Shown here: piece after piece, positions 11,162 to 22,800 of the stretch
Position numbering within the stretch: position 1 is the first letter of the stretch
How the letters are laid out: each line of letters begins with the position of its first letter
NCBI RefSeq assembly: GCF_002999335.1
Contig: NW_020312425.1
Location: forward strand, 62,001-126,000
Origin: Cyclospora cayetanensis
Taxonomy: Eukaryota; Apicomplexa; Conoidasida; Eucoccidiorida; Eimeriidae
Length of the DNA stretch: 64,000 nt
Reading direction: 5' to 3'
The notes under the pieces: model-generated
Database searches by the model: none
Told to the model about the DNA's origin: nothing
The model's input: the letters and a program-made list of their open reading frames with translations, nothing else
Translations under genes and position numbers: made by a program

Positions 11162-12499
11162 CTAGTCTTCGTCGCACATAGTGAGGGCGGCAAGTTGAGA
11201 AGCTAGTCGCATGGCTGCTTGCCGTCTTCCCTTTGAGGAAACATGAGGTCCCTTCTGTTTTAAGTCCAGCATAGCTGCAGTGAGGGCGTCAAAAACCTCG
11301 GCGTCGTCTGTCGAGTGCTGCCCCTCCTCATGGGCATTGTTGTGAGCCTCTTCCGAGACATCGGGGACAAGCCGAGAAGCCCCTCCTTCGAGCCCCTGTG
11401 CAGGATCCTCTACATTGGAATTCCCTGAGCCTCTCCTGTCATTGACTGCTCTGCCAAAGACACTGGAACGGTCCTTTGACCCGCTCTCTGTCACAGATTT
11501 AATGCGAGTGAGGCCCGGCCACATGTGGTACTGCAACGATTCGGCGATTTTCTGGAGGCGGTGCTGCTGGCGAGACACTGCGTCAGCGGCAAATTTGTGG
11601 GGCGGAGACGGAGAGGCAGCATGTGAGTTTGAGTTTGCGCCTCTACAAACAAGGCAAAGCTCCATTCCCTCTAGGAATACGTCACCCCCGAAAATCCACA
11701 CAGCTGTATCCACCTCATGGTCAATGGGGGAGCTCGTGCTGCAGTCAAAGCTGCAAGATCGGCTATTCCTGTCACAATGGACAGAGAGAAGGAACTTTAG
11801 GGGTACGTTTCGCACCCACCACTCGCTGGTTTCTGGGTTTACCTCCTGTCCATCGCTCTGGGTGTGTTGGTGTTGCTGCTGCTGTAGATCATGCTGCTGT
11901 AGTAAAATGTTCTTCATCATGAAAGGTAAGGGCTGAAGTGGTTGCTGCTTGCCCTCAGTTGTTCTTTCAGCGGCATTTGCAACGACGTGGCGCCTTGCGA
12001 GTAGTTCGTGGTGCTCGTCACTACTGCATACAAACACCACCGCCTCTGGGGCTGCCAGCGGCGTAAAGTTACCCTCCTCTCTACTTCCATTATCCTGCCT
12101 CTGACGCTCATCGCGATCCAACCCTTGTTCGTTTTTGCAGATCCGCTGTGACTCTGTAGGTGGTTCCGCCTGAGACCGCAGCTGTGGATGCACTAAGAGA
12201 GCCCTTACCTGGGCGGTGTAGTACTTTGTTCGAAGGCAACATCGCCATGACTTGCAGCCTTGTGCCTCTTCGCAGAGGACCCCACTCCTCCCTGTTCCGT
12301 CATCGGGCAAGCAGCTGCCCAATTGCAATAGCAGCTGCTCTGTGAGTGTCTGCAGCAGGAGGGGGCCCCCCAAGGGAGTTGCCTCCTCCAGAGCTGCGGA
12401 AGATGCAACCACCACTAGAAGAGGCAACGAGGACCCTCCATCTGGAGTGGAGGGGGCGCCCTGGTTGTGGGCAGTTCCCATTAGATCTCTGCTTTGCAT
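11162..12499 (-). CDS. Alpha/gamma-adaptin-binding protein p34 (AAGAB)-like
   Basis: Single-exon gene, 445 residues from the ATG at 12499; the open frame extends slightly upstream, where it begins with GTG. p34/AAGAB is a cytosolic chaperone that helps assemble the AP-1 and AP-2 clathrin adaptor complexes. Three blocks match the family in order: TKYYTAQVRALLVHP (about residue 90; family NKYYxADxxLCVV), KIAESLQYHMWPGLTRIK (about residue 315; family RIxxALxxxxWSNxxMK), and a C-terminal helix EVFDALTAAMLDLKQKG followed by a basic segment ending LASQLAALTMCDED (family FExLFxKLKEMKD). The N-terminal LPLLVVVASSAAL may be the first strand of the pseudo-GTPase domain, whose P-loop is not conserved. 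Long Gln/His-rich inserts separate the blocks and explain the length (human 315). The call rests on motif similarity recalled from the family, not on an alignment run. Confidence 0.62.
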   Translation of the reverse strand: MQSRDLMGTAHNQGAPSTPDGGSSLPLLVVVASSAALEEATPLGGPLLLQTLTEQLLLQLGSCLPDDGTGRSGVLCEEAQGCKSWRCCLRTKYYTAQVRALLVHPQLRSQAEPPTESQRICKNEQGLDRDERQRQDNGSREEGNFTPLAAPEAVVFVCSSDEHHELLARRHVVANAAERTTEGKQQPLQPLPFMMKNILLQQHDLQQQQHQHTQSDGQEVNPETSEWWVRNVPLKFLLSVHCDRNSRSCSFDCSTSSPIDHEVDTAVWIFGGDVFLEGMELCLVCRGANSNSHAASPSPPHKFAADAVSRQQHRLQKIAESLQYHMWPGLTRIKSVTESGSKDRSSVFGRAVNDRRGSGNSNVEDPAQGLEGGASRLVPDVSEEAHNNAHEEGQHSTDDAEVFDALTAAMLDLKQKGPHVSSKGRRQAAMRLASQLAALTMCDED

Positions 12500-13505
12500 A
12501 TGCACGCGAAGTAAGGGGTGGTGCCGTGCAGCACAGAAAAGTTAGGACGTCATGAGCACCTCGAGGATTACTGGTGCCGTCGTACTCCCTCTAAAGCCTT
12601 TCAAAACCCTTCGAGTTGGGTATACGGGTTGGGCGGGTCTTCTCGATGGGAGGCAGGAAGGGCACAGCCCTGTCTATTCTCGTCTTCGCCTTATTTTTGG
12701 AAAAAAAGGCAGCTTTTGTATCAGAATTCTACAGAGAATACACTCACTAGACTCAGTGTCTTAGAGGAATGGACCAAGATTGCTATGGCTTCATGCCTGA
12801 GTCTCGCTACTGCTCGCGCAGCTGTGGGTGCCATGGTGTTTGCGTGCACTGGCTGGGAAAAGTGTGGGGTTTGCTATTGTAATTACTTTCAAGAGTGGAG
12901 TTGCAGGTAAATATGTCTACTCTTTTCCTCAATTGTTTGGTTGAGGCGGTTCTTTTCTAGTATCAACTGCTCCTCAAGCGTACGCTAAGCTTGGCCTCGA
13001 TGCAACACCAGCTTCAATCCCAACATAGTTAGTGTCAAGCACATCATTTATTTTCGTTATGGATCTCATCACTTGAGGCAGTCGTCTCATTTTCATGTCA
13101 CTGGCCGGCCCTATTTCCGTGTTCCCCCTCCCTTCCACTCCTCGCAGTTCTCAGGATTGTGTGACTGAGCAGCCGACCTCAAAGCATCACTAAGGAGGGA
13201 CCTTGGGTGAGCCATTGCGCTTTCCCCTTTGCCCCGTGCCCGTGATACAACTAGCTGTGGCCGCAGCACTGAGAAGAGCAGCAGAAGCTGGAGCGAGGGC
13301 TCACTAGCTCAAAGGTGTTCACGGATAGTTACCACCAGCGTCTCGTTCATTTCTCCTCCGAGCGCTGAGAACGGCAGGCCTTCTCAGCTTTCCGCACCAG
13401 GGCGCCACATGTGCCAAAATTGTTCATGAAATGCTACGTGCACGCTTGCACGTGTTCTCGTCGAAGTGAAATAGAGCCTTTGCTGCCTCATCCAGGTGCT
13501 GCAAG
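12500..13505. other. Divergent intergenic region between p34-like and A9-like genes
   Basis: About 1 kb between two divergently transcribed genes, so it should hold promoters for both. A 130-codon plus-strand frame at 12518-12910 and shorter ones show no recognisable product. I see no clear core promoter element or repeat. Confidence 0.5.
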
Positions 13506-16500
13506 ATGGGGCAGGATCAGTCCACAGTGCTTAGCGATGAGCGCATCGGTGAAGAGGAAGCTCGGATACGACCGAGAAACAAGATGGTGACCACCAGACA
13601 GATCAAGGTAGTGGTAAGTAGGACAGGGAAATGCTAGGCAGGACAGCGCTTGCGAGGAGGGGGAGGGGTACGAAAGGAGCCAGATCATTCAGGAATTTTT
13701 TAACGGAGTCACAAATGGTATCAGTGTGGAGCCAGCACGCAGGCAGAATACCGTGTATGTGGCTTTGTGGGCATGTGTACTCCATGTGGGACTAGTAGCA
13801 AAAGATTGCACAAGCCTCACTGTAGACCACAGACAGTACTGCAATGGGAAGCTACGCTTTCTTGTTGTGCCTCGTTCTATCTTTGAGGCAACCTTACTGT
13901 GTACAGGCTGCTGTCCTTGTTTGGTGCTCTCTGTGCTTGCAGAAGAGGTCTGCGCCCGACCAGGTAAACAAAGCAGCCCTGCTTTGTCTCAGCTATATCT
14001 GTCTCTTGGTGGTGTCTGGGCTTGGGAATGAAAGAGGATGGCGGTCGGCGTCAGCTGTGGTCATATCTAGTTGAATGTCAACCATTTTTTACTTGCGAGG
14101 ATTCGCAAGTCCAGTACTTGTTTGGTTCAGTGTTTGGTGGTGCTGGTGAAATTGCTGTACTTCTAGCGGTTGTTATCTCAAGTGTCGCTCAACTTTTGTT
14201 TTTCGAGGATCGTTGTAGTTCATGGAGAAGGCCGATGTAATTGACCATATAAAGCCGATAAGGGAGGCCGACATGGCTGCGAAGAAAGAATTAGAGTCCT
14301 ACGAAGGCATTATGGAACTCTCGGCGCAGCTGAAAAAGGAGAAGCGAAAGGAGGTGGGACATAATTCGTTTTTTGAGTATCTGGTTTGCAGTTTAGTCAG
14401 CAGTAGATTGTAGAACGCTGAAACGAAGCAAGGATACAGTAAAACTCCCGTAGTACGTGGGTGCCTGTGGGCTGGAAGGAGCCAGGTGTACACACACAAC
14501 AGCTGACAGTACCACAAGCAAGAAGAAAGCGGAAGAACATCTTTCGATTCTCAGGGAGCTTCTTGTGTGTCACTTTGCAGGAGGAACCGCTGGACCTGAA
14601 GGTGATGGCTTTGCCAGAAATTGAAGAGGTAGAGTCTGTGTCTGAGGAAGAGGAAGAGGATAGGGGCGTTTTCCACCGAGAGGTTGAAATAGAAGAAGAG
14701 CCCGTGACCATCTTTCGGGAGGCGGCACACCCTGTAGCTATCGAAGGTCAGATAATCGTGAACGGAACCGAGTGTATCAGACACTATGCGTCAGAATGGG
14801 CGTAGCTGAATTCTTTTTTATCGCTCTTGCTGTTGCTTCTGGGCCTCCCCCAGTTTTTTGCATGTCTGCACTGGAAACCTAGTTGCTGGTATGTGATTTT
14901 TTGTTTCTTAATGTTGCTGGTTGGTATGCCCCTCTTTTCGCGTGGGAAAATACTCGTACTTCGCAAAATCTCTAGGGGTGCTGCCTCCTCATATGGTCAT
15001 TCTGTTTTCGCTGCATCCTTCTGTCATCTTCGCAAACATTGGCAAAGGGGTCTTCGCCCGTGCTAACTACGAAGCACTTCCGCTCTTCATGCTTGCAGGG
15101 ATGTCGGGCTCCTACATATAGCCGGTTTACGTCCCGTCGCGCAGCCCCTGTTTTACATGGCTGTGTGTAGGAAAACAGCTTTCTGTGAGCGTATTTGGGT
15201 TTTTGTGACTGCAGGGGAATGCGCTGTCAACTGCACTTTGCAGTTTCGAGATGATTCACCGTACATGAGGGAGTTCCCGGTTTATAAAATTGAGTGGTAT
15301 GTGTCCATACTGTTTGTCTCCATCCACCTTCAGCTGCCCATGTGCTTTTGTCATGGTTTGCCTCCTTCTCGGCCTCATTTGGGTGAATGCTGTTGCTCCT
15401 CCCCATCAAGTCTCTCGGTGCACACTCTCTTCCTATTCGGTCTTTGCAGCAGTTTCTCTCCGTTCATTGTTGCATCAAAGGGCGAGTGCAGGTTCCTCGA
15501 GTGGCTTAAGCGCCTGCATCCTGCTGGGTCTGTCATCCGAGCGGCCAGCGCAACGACGGATTAGGATTTAGGATTTTTAATTAGTTGCGCAGTATAGGGT
15601 TTGCGCTGCGTGTGGCTAACGCAGGGCGGAGAGCCTATCAGTTGGCGAAGCCACGGTCTTCAGCATTGCAGCATTGGCTGGGGGAGGCCCGGATACACCT
15701 TTGATAATTCCTTCAGATTCATTGGGGAAATACATTTGTGTCAGAGCTTACAGGCAGGTGGAAGATCAGGTAAATCTTCAAGCGACGTCCTCTCCTGGAT
15801 TCTTTGTAGCATCAGAGTTGCCGCTTTAGCTCAGACAGCTTTGAAGTCTCGATGCCTTTCAAATGATTGCCTTGGATCTGTACTTGAACATCTAAAAAGG
15901 AAAGGCTTCGACACTCTTAGCCAGCTGGTGTAGCGTTTGCATTCTACCTCTGGGGCTCTTCCACCACTGCCAGTGCATCCGATGTTGCTTCTGCCCCTCT
16001 CTGCCTCCTCAGTTTGAAACCACCAAGCTAAGGGACAATGAGGCCGGCATGTACGATGCGCACGTAGCTGGAGCCCGCACGGCAAAAATCCTAGCGCCGA
16101 AGCAGTTTGTAACTGTGGTCTCAACCTCCATCGTGGGCCCCGTGCTGCTCGCGGAGGATGTCACCGTTTTGATCCTTAAGGCTCTCGCTAGGGGCGGATT
16201 CAGTTGCGCGGTGAAGCTGCGGGATGTCCTAGACTCCGTAAGCCCCTAATCGATTTCGGCAACCACGTCTTCGCAAGGCGTGAAAATATTGGGCCCCCAG
16301 TGTAGATGCATTGCGATTTCCCTGGTTATCAGACTGTCTGTACAGCCCCTGCTGCCCACCCATGGCGCTGTGTCGCACCCTAGACAGCAGTAGCGCAAGG
16401 AAGGCATGTAGCTTCCAGAATCGCATCCAAACGTGTCTGAAATTCCTGGCATTTTTGTCCCCTATATCCTTGCCACGTCTTTGTTTCGTGCTGATTCGAT

Positions 16501-17342
16501 GTTTTCCTGCCGTGCAGCCAATGTTTATTGGCTGTCTTTATTATGAGGTGCGTGTGCATTTAGGCGGATCGCGCTGTGCCGCTGGAGCGCGATCCCGTGA
16601 AAGCGGCCAAGGCAAAGAAGAAAATTCCAGCAACATTGCTAGTTGACTTTCGTGCGTTAGCCCTCCACAGGGTGCCTTGTTTCGCTTGCCCGGCAGCCAG
16701 GCCCTTTTGCGAGCCACCCGAGGCTTCATTGTGCTACTAGGGAACTGAATACTGTTTTGTTGACGTGTGCACCTTGTAGATAACAGCTTCACCACTCGCT
16801 GTTTCTCTTTTGCTAGTACTCTTCGAAATGACTGAAGATGATGCCCACGATTTACGGTATAGCAAGCAGAGCTTTCTTGTTTAATGTCCCAGGTATGCTA
16901 GAGCTGCGCTATCCGAAGAGCTGCATAAGAGTGGACGAGGACGGCCTGATTCACCTGAACCTAACGAAAGAACCTATGGGCACTGAGTTTGCGGTAATTG
17001 AACAACCGCTGGATGTCATTTCAGTGAGGCGTTAGCAATAGCAGCTGCTTTAGCCCTACTATGTACAGGGAGTACCTGGTATCATTCTTCACGGGAGAGA
17101 GGCTCTAACCACCGCTGCAGCTCCGCTACTTTTACTTCTGCTATGGACTGCTTCTGTCGCGACGGATGCAGCACCTTTTAGGGGCAACACCGTGTATTGG
17201 CATGTTGCGTTTGTGGCTTTTAGTACGTAAGTATCTCCGTTTTTGTTCATTGATCTCCCTCTGCGCAAGCGGCATCCTCCCTCAGGTGCGGCCCTCCAAA
17301 GGACCCAATACAATTGTCTTAGCGCTGGTGTTTAATACGTAA
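13506..17342 (+). CDS. N-myristoylation-type protein with possible A9/AIR9-like beta domains, 11 exons
   Basis: Reconstructed exons: 13506-13613, 13943-13963, 14219-14353, 14581-14746, 15215-15296, 15450-15527, 15664-15769, 16013-16237, 16564-16651, 16893-17023, 17286-17342. They join in phase to 1,197 nt, 398 residues and a TAA stop. The start MGQDQS fits an N-myristoylation signal (Gly2, Ser6), suggesting attachment to a membrane such as the inner membrane complex. Residues 44-88 are charged and helical; about 109-115 is acidic (SEEEEED). Residues 145-235 look like one beta-sandwich: TLQFRDDSPYMREFPVYKIE, then CRFLEWLKRLHPAGI, then PSDSLGKYICVRAYRQVED. The pattern xFEWLxx...SxxDxGxxIxVxxxPVxxxx resembles A9 repeats of AIR9-type proteins. 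The C-terminal part (DVTVLILKALARGG; NTIVLALVFNT) repeats a related strand-rich pattern. The family assignment is tentative. The donor after exon 9 (C|gtgcgt) is the least certain junction. Exon 2 is a 21-nt microexon. Confidence 0.55.
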
Positions 17343-19812
17343 GCAAGTGCCATAGAGAACAGAAGGTGCCACTCGCCGTTTGTCTGCAGATGTCCAAATT
17401 CCCTGGCAAGGATGTCTTCTGGCTGAGACCAGGAGAGATGAGAGAAAGAAGTTTCATGAGAGGTACATTGTGGGGTTTTAGTTTCGGTATGTTTATGTGA
17501 ACATGTATGAATGCACGCAGGCACGGCTACGAGCATGGGGGGACTCAGCAGTTGATTCGCTTTGATGTGGATCCGGCAGTTGGTAGAGACCTTGCGTTGC
17601 ATCAGTGCCTCGCCTTTCAAGCAGTCAGAAAAGTGAGAATTTAGGTCCAGAATCTAATTTGTGCACTTAATGGTAATCGGAAACCACTGCCGTTTGTTCC
17701 ACTGTGCGTTTGCCATTTAACTTTGTTCGACTGATTTTATGTTTTAGCATCTCGGCTGATCCTCTGCTGTACATTTTTTATGCTGCTCTTTCTCACCACT
17801 GTTCCAATACTTTCTTTTCTAAAGGTCCTGTGCCCCTTCCGGCTCATTTGTCTTGATTTTGACGAATCTCCTTTTAATGCTAAAGTCTAAGAGCACATTG
17901 AGAGGGGCGGGTGAGGATCGCAGGCGCGGCTCACACGTAGCACCTTGTCATCCTGGTACAATTGCGGCAATGTGGAAGCTCTTCGCCGGGCTGTTCAGGA
18001 TTTCCTCGAGGGTAAGTTGAATTAGACCGAACGCCACATGATAGTGTCACGTGGGTCCTTATACGAAAGTTTGTATGGTTTGATTTTGAATCTTTTTGTG
18101 TGTCGGTTACGGCGCGTCTCGTGTAACGTGCGCCAGGATGCACGCTGTGCAGTGTATGGCTTCGGAGCCGACAAATACGCTGCCGCGTATCGCAGAGGAC
18201 CTTTGCGCGCATTTGAGCGTTTGTATTTCTCGCTGTGCTGCACACAAGTGATTTTAAAACAACGAGGCGGCTGTGGCTTTGTAGCAATGCTGCTTCATGA
18301 CAAAGACCTGCTGATCGGAATCCGGGAACACTTGTCAGCTCACAGGACCATATGAGCCCTAAATACATAGTGTGCGCGAAAATCTGTTCCGTTGCATGGT
18401 TAACAAGAGTGTGGTTTACCGCACTGTGTTGTTATGTGTTCTCTTTTACTGTGCTTAGCTCAAGCGTTGGCCTCCTCAGAAGCAGCGCCTGCATTTGAGA
18501 AGATGCCTACAACTCCCTGGAGCATTATGAACTACCGGGCTTGAAGCCTGGAGTTGCTACGTCCTCTTTGGTATTATGAGAAGAGCTCAAGCAAGGACTT
18601 CGAACATGTACAGTGAAGTCCCACGCACCTAACGGTTTTTCGAAAGCGCGTGACAGACAGACAAGCGTGCAGTTAAGTTACGCATGCTCTTCGAGATACC
18701 AGGCGAGCAAACGGCCTCCATCCTTCATAACGCGCTTCCCTCTCGCGCCCTCTCCGCGCAGCCATGTCGCTGCGTTAGTGCAGTCACAGGTTTGAGGCGC
18801 AGGTTTTTTCGTTTGGCTGTAGTTTAGAGGTGTAAATGCAACCGCCTCCTTCCATGTGCAGCGTGTGGGCTGGTAGTTACGCTGGCGGTCCGCACCCTCT
18901 CCCGTTTCTTTCTTATTGGGGTCCACCTAGGGGCCCCAATTGAGGTCCCAATATGGCCTCAACCCGAAGTTTTAGGCTGTTACAGAATATTCTGTGGTAG
19001 TTAGTGAGCGTGCTTTGACAGGATGGTGTTGCAACCTTTGATAAGGGAGCGGTCGAAGGGGTCAGTTGCTCATTCACTGCATCTCGGGTTTGACAAAACC
19101 GACCGTGAAGCACAGAACGAATGGCAGAGTTTTTCAGGTCTTTGAAAGCCATCAATAAGGGAAAGGAAAGATAGTGTGCTGTAAGTTGGTCTACTCAGAT
19201 TGCAGTGCGTCTGAGCAAACTGGGAGGCCTTTACACACACTGAGGACCACGTACTAAGGGCCATGAGGGAAGCCACAAGAGAGAGATCTGAGTAGACTGG
19301 AGAGGAGAGGAGGGGCCCCATGTGCACACGCAGGAGTGGCCCACTACGCCGTGCGCACGGCTGGCAGAGGGACGTCTGTGCCATCTGCAGTGTAGATACA
19401 TTAAAGGCGCATACTAAATTTACCGTTAAGCCAAAAAGAGAACAAAGTGCGGCTATTCTCTAGAATGCTTAAGCCCCTGAGTAGCATTTTTGCATGCACC
19501 GGAGCCTAATTCGCCCGCCTGCTGGCTGACATGGGTGGCGCTCATGCGGAGACAATAGAAGCTCAGACCACGTCACCCCGTCACGAGGACTCCGAATAAC
19601 TTGTGCAGTTCAGCCGGGAGACTTTCGGGCTGAAAGCCGCCACTGCTATATAGCCCGTGTTGCCAGCAAGCGTTGCACTCAGTGGGGCTAGTGTATGGGA
19701 AGGCCACTCCCTAACCCCCTTTCTCGCCTTATGCTTCGGCACACTCCAGCGGGGTGGGATGTGAGAGGCAGGGGTGAGACTTCTGGAACAGCCGGGACTG
19801 CAGCTGCACCAG
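17343..19812. other. Convergent intergenic region, no supported gene
   Basis: Lies between two genes that converge. A plus-strand frame ending at 17641 could extend the upstream gene (an exon at 17390-17459 joined to one at 17521-17641 is open), but the upstream gene already has a stop at 17340-17342 and this join is not needed. A possible small exon encoding MWKLFAGLFRISSR starts near 17970 before a good donor, but no partner exon was found. The 18038-18355 frame (105 codons) has no recognisable product. No tandem repeats. Confidence 0.4.
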
Positions 19813-22800
19813 CTACACGTCATCATCGTCAAAGTCGGAGACATGACGGTCCTCCATACCTAGCAAATCGAACCGACCGAATTCCGTGTCTCGCTGAAAG
19901 AAAAGACACGCGCGCAGACGCATAAGCGACAGCTCAAGGAACGTGCTGAAGGAGCGGGTCCTGCTGTGTAGACTGTGTAGACAGTCTACGGAATGCGTTT
20001 GCACGCGTCTTCCCGACACAAGCGGCCCCCCTTCTAGATTTCGCTTGTGTTTGAAGCTTATACTTTGCGTCGCAAGTGGGGGAGGTACCTGTCGTGACTT
20101 CTCGGACCGTCGGTGCTTCATTATGAGCCGCGAGATCAGCCAAACACCGCCAACGCCCAACCCCGAGAAGAGAAGCAGCAGCCATAAACTCGATGACTCG
20201 TTCCTGCAGACCCGCAAAAGCGGTAACCGTGTAAACTTGATGCCCCTCTTTGTGTTGTGTAATGCGCGCAAGTAGCCCAAGGACCTTCAGCAAAGGAGCT
20301 GGCGCAAAGCTGTAGACAAGGGGGTATGACAGAGAGGCACCCGCAAAGCATTGAAGACACGAATCTTCACAGCCAGACACACCTAATAGAGCGGCATTCC
20401 TCGGCGGATTCATCCCATGCCTCTCCCTCAGCGCACTCCACTGCCACGTCCTGCTCCTGCGTGTGCGTCGAAAGCTGCATCGGGGCCTCCTGGCTGTTGT
20501 GCCCTTTTGCCTCCTCAGTCTCCGTATCTTGGACCGCCTTCGGCGTCTCCTTCTCCTCCTGCGGCATCTCTTGCACATGGGGTCGAGCGCGAACGGAGCC
20601 AGGCTCGCTGTGCGGTTTGCTGCAGAAGACAACACCGCAACAAGTCGCACAAACCTACGTCCACGAGAAAGGCGGTCTAGGGGAGGCGGTCTAGGAGCGA
20701 CTATCGCCTCTCCTCTGTATATATCTATATAGATTATGGCTCCCGAAAAGGCGAGGTACTGTGCATGCGCGAAAAAGCTGCTGTAGCCACCGCGTGCAGG
20801 GCAGAGCAACGCACTTGTAAGGATCAATAATAACTTCCTTCTCGGGCTTGACAAGGCCAGCAGCTTCCAACTGCTGCTTCTGCTTCTGTATGTGCAAGTG
20901 CTGCTGCCGCTCGTGCTGCTCTTGCTGCGGTGTGAGGGGGTGAGGGACGGGCAAAGGGCCTCCCTTCCAGGGGGCGGGAGCTACCCTTTTCTGCTCTCCC
21001 TCGATCTGAAGCACGACGTCTTGCCGATGGTGAAGGCGGTTCAGCCACGTGAGGGAGAACGGTCGTCCACTGTCAGCCTTCATGTCGATTTCAAGAGTTG
21101 CCGAGGGTCCCAGAGACCGCATGGCATCGGCAGGAAAGAAAAAGGACCACACCAAACCCCCAACCGAATCATCCTCTTCGGTGGTATCCAGCTTCACCTG
21201 GGCTGCAGGGTAGACAAGCATCCCCGAAGCGCCTTGCAGGTGGACTGCCCCCTTGGCGTCCAAAGACCCTTCCGTCATGTTCGGGGGTTCTGAAAGGCGG
21301 AGTAGCAGCTGAGACACAAGGCGCAATTTCTCCGCAAAAGTACTGTGGGTGTGCATGTATGTGTGTTCATGTATGTGTGCATGTATGTGTGTGCATGTAT
21401 GTGTGTGCATGTATGTGTTTGTGAAAGTGTAAGTGCGTCCGCCTTTCCATGCTCAGAGAGCGCTTTCTTGGCTGCATTTCAAGGCATGTCGATGCACGTC
21501 TATGGGGTGCTGTGTGTTTCCGAGCATCGCAGGTGAACCGTTTACTGTTTGAAGGTGTGGAGCGCACTGCCTTAAGGGACGTGCACTGCCTCTCGCGGCA
21601 GAGAGGGCCCACAATTGCCTACCAGAAGATCCTGCCCCGCCTTAATCGGCACGCTTGGATCCGGATGCACCGCCACAACTGACGGCTGCGCGCACATACC
21701 CCAGCGTTGCACACAAACTAGCAGGATAAGTGCTGCTGCTGCTACCGCTGTTCGCTTGGAAAGGCGCCTCGTCCTCAAAGCTTTTCGAAAGAGACACAGA
21801 TCATACGGATGCTTGCACCGCGTGCAGTAACTTCGCTCTATAGCCAGAGAGCATGCATTGAGCTAAAACCAATTCTGCCGCCAACGTGCGGCAGCAGAGG
21901 TTCTCCTTGTGCGTCAGGAAGCGTTAACAGTCTCCCGCAAAAGAAGACAGCCCGAGCAAACACCGACCTGCAGACCCTTGTCATTCAGAGCATGGATGTG
22001 GAAAAAGAACTGGAAAGGGAAGCAGCGATCGGCGTGATGCAGAAACTGCTGGGGGAAGTGATCATCGGCCACTCGCAAGATAAAGTGCCCCCTGTGAAGA
22101 AGACAGCGTCACAAACGTTTTGAAATGCGCAGCATGAGGATTTCAAAATGCCTCCTCCTGAAGAGCTGCAGATCCCACATGGCGAGATCCTCATGAAGCC
22201 CCTCAAGCTGAATGCGTTAAGGCTTCGCGGAGGGAGCCGTTCAGCTTGCGGGTGTGCTGTAAGAGAACGTGGAACAGCCTGAGCAGCCAGGTGAGTAGAG
22301 CGCGTTTTTCACAGGGGGTTGTACTTACGGATCCACGTGAGTCGCAATCCACTGGCGGGCGTTAATTGGACTGTCAGCGGAGTTCAAAAAATCGAGTTCC
22401 CCCGAAGCCACTGTCTGCTCCTGCATCACACACATTGAGAGCAAACACAGACGGAAAACAGCCGAGTTCGGACGACTTTGCTGCTCCCCGAATCTGGAGG
22501 CTGCTGCAGTCCTTTGAAGCAATACGCAAAAAGGACGTTTGCAGATGCCTAACTTTATAATGTGCGATGTCAACGCTTTGCAGAGCTGCTCACGGAATCA
22601 GCAGTTATGAGATCCATCTCCACGTGAGAGCCCATAAAGTTGAAGCCAACCTCTGCCAAAACAAACGAGGGCTGCACCAGCAGAACACATACGCCACGCA
22701 CTTACGCTTACATGCACTTACACTTACACTTATATGCATTTACACGCAATTACACTTACACTAACACTTACACTTACATGCACTTACACTTACACTTACA

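Noticed and set aside
17390..17641. Two further open exons after the A9-like gene (ending ...AFQAVRKVRI)
   Set aside because: The upstream exon already reads into a stop at 17340-17342, and joining these exons requires an intron of about 50 bp or a frame change.
22100..22240. Minus-strand exon encoding LHEDLAMWDLQLFRRRHFEI in the giant gene
   Set aside because: It looks helical and protein-like, but its phase does not fit; the exon ending at 22329 joins directly and in phase to the one starting at 21342.
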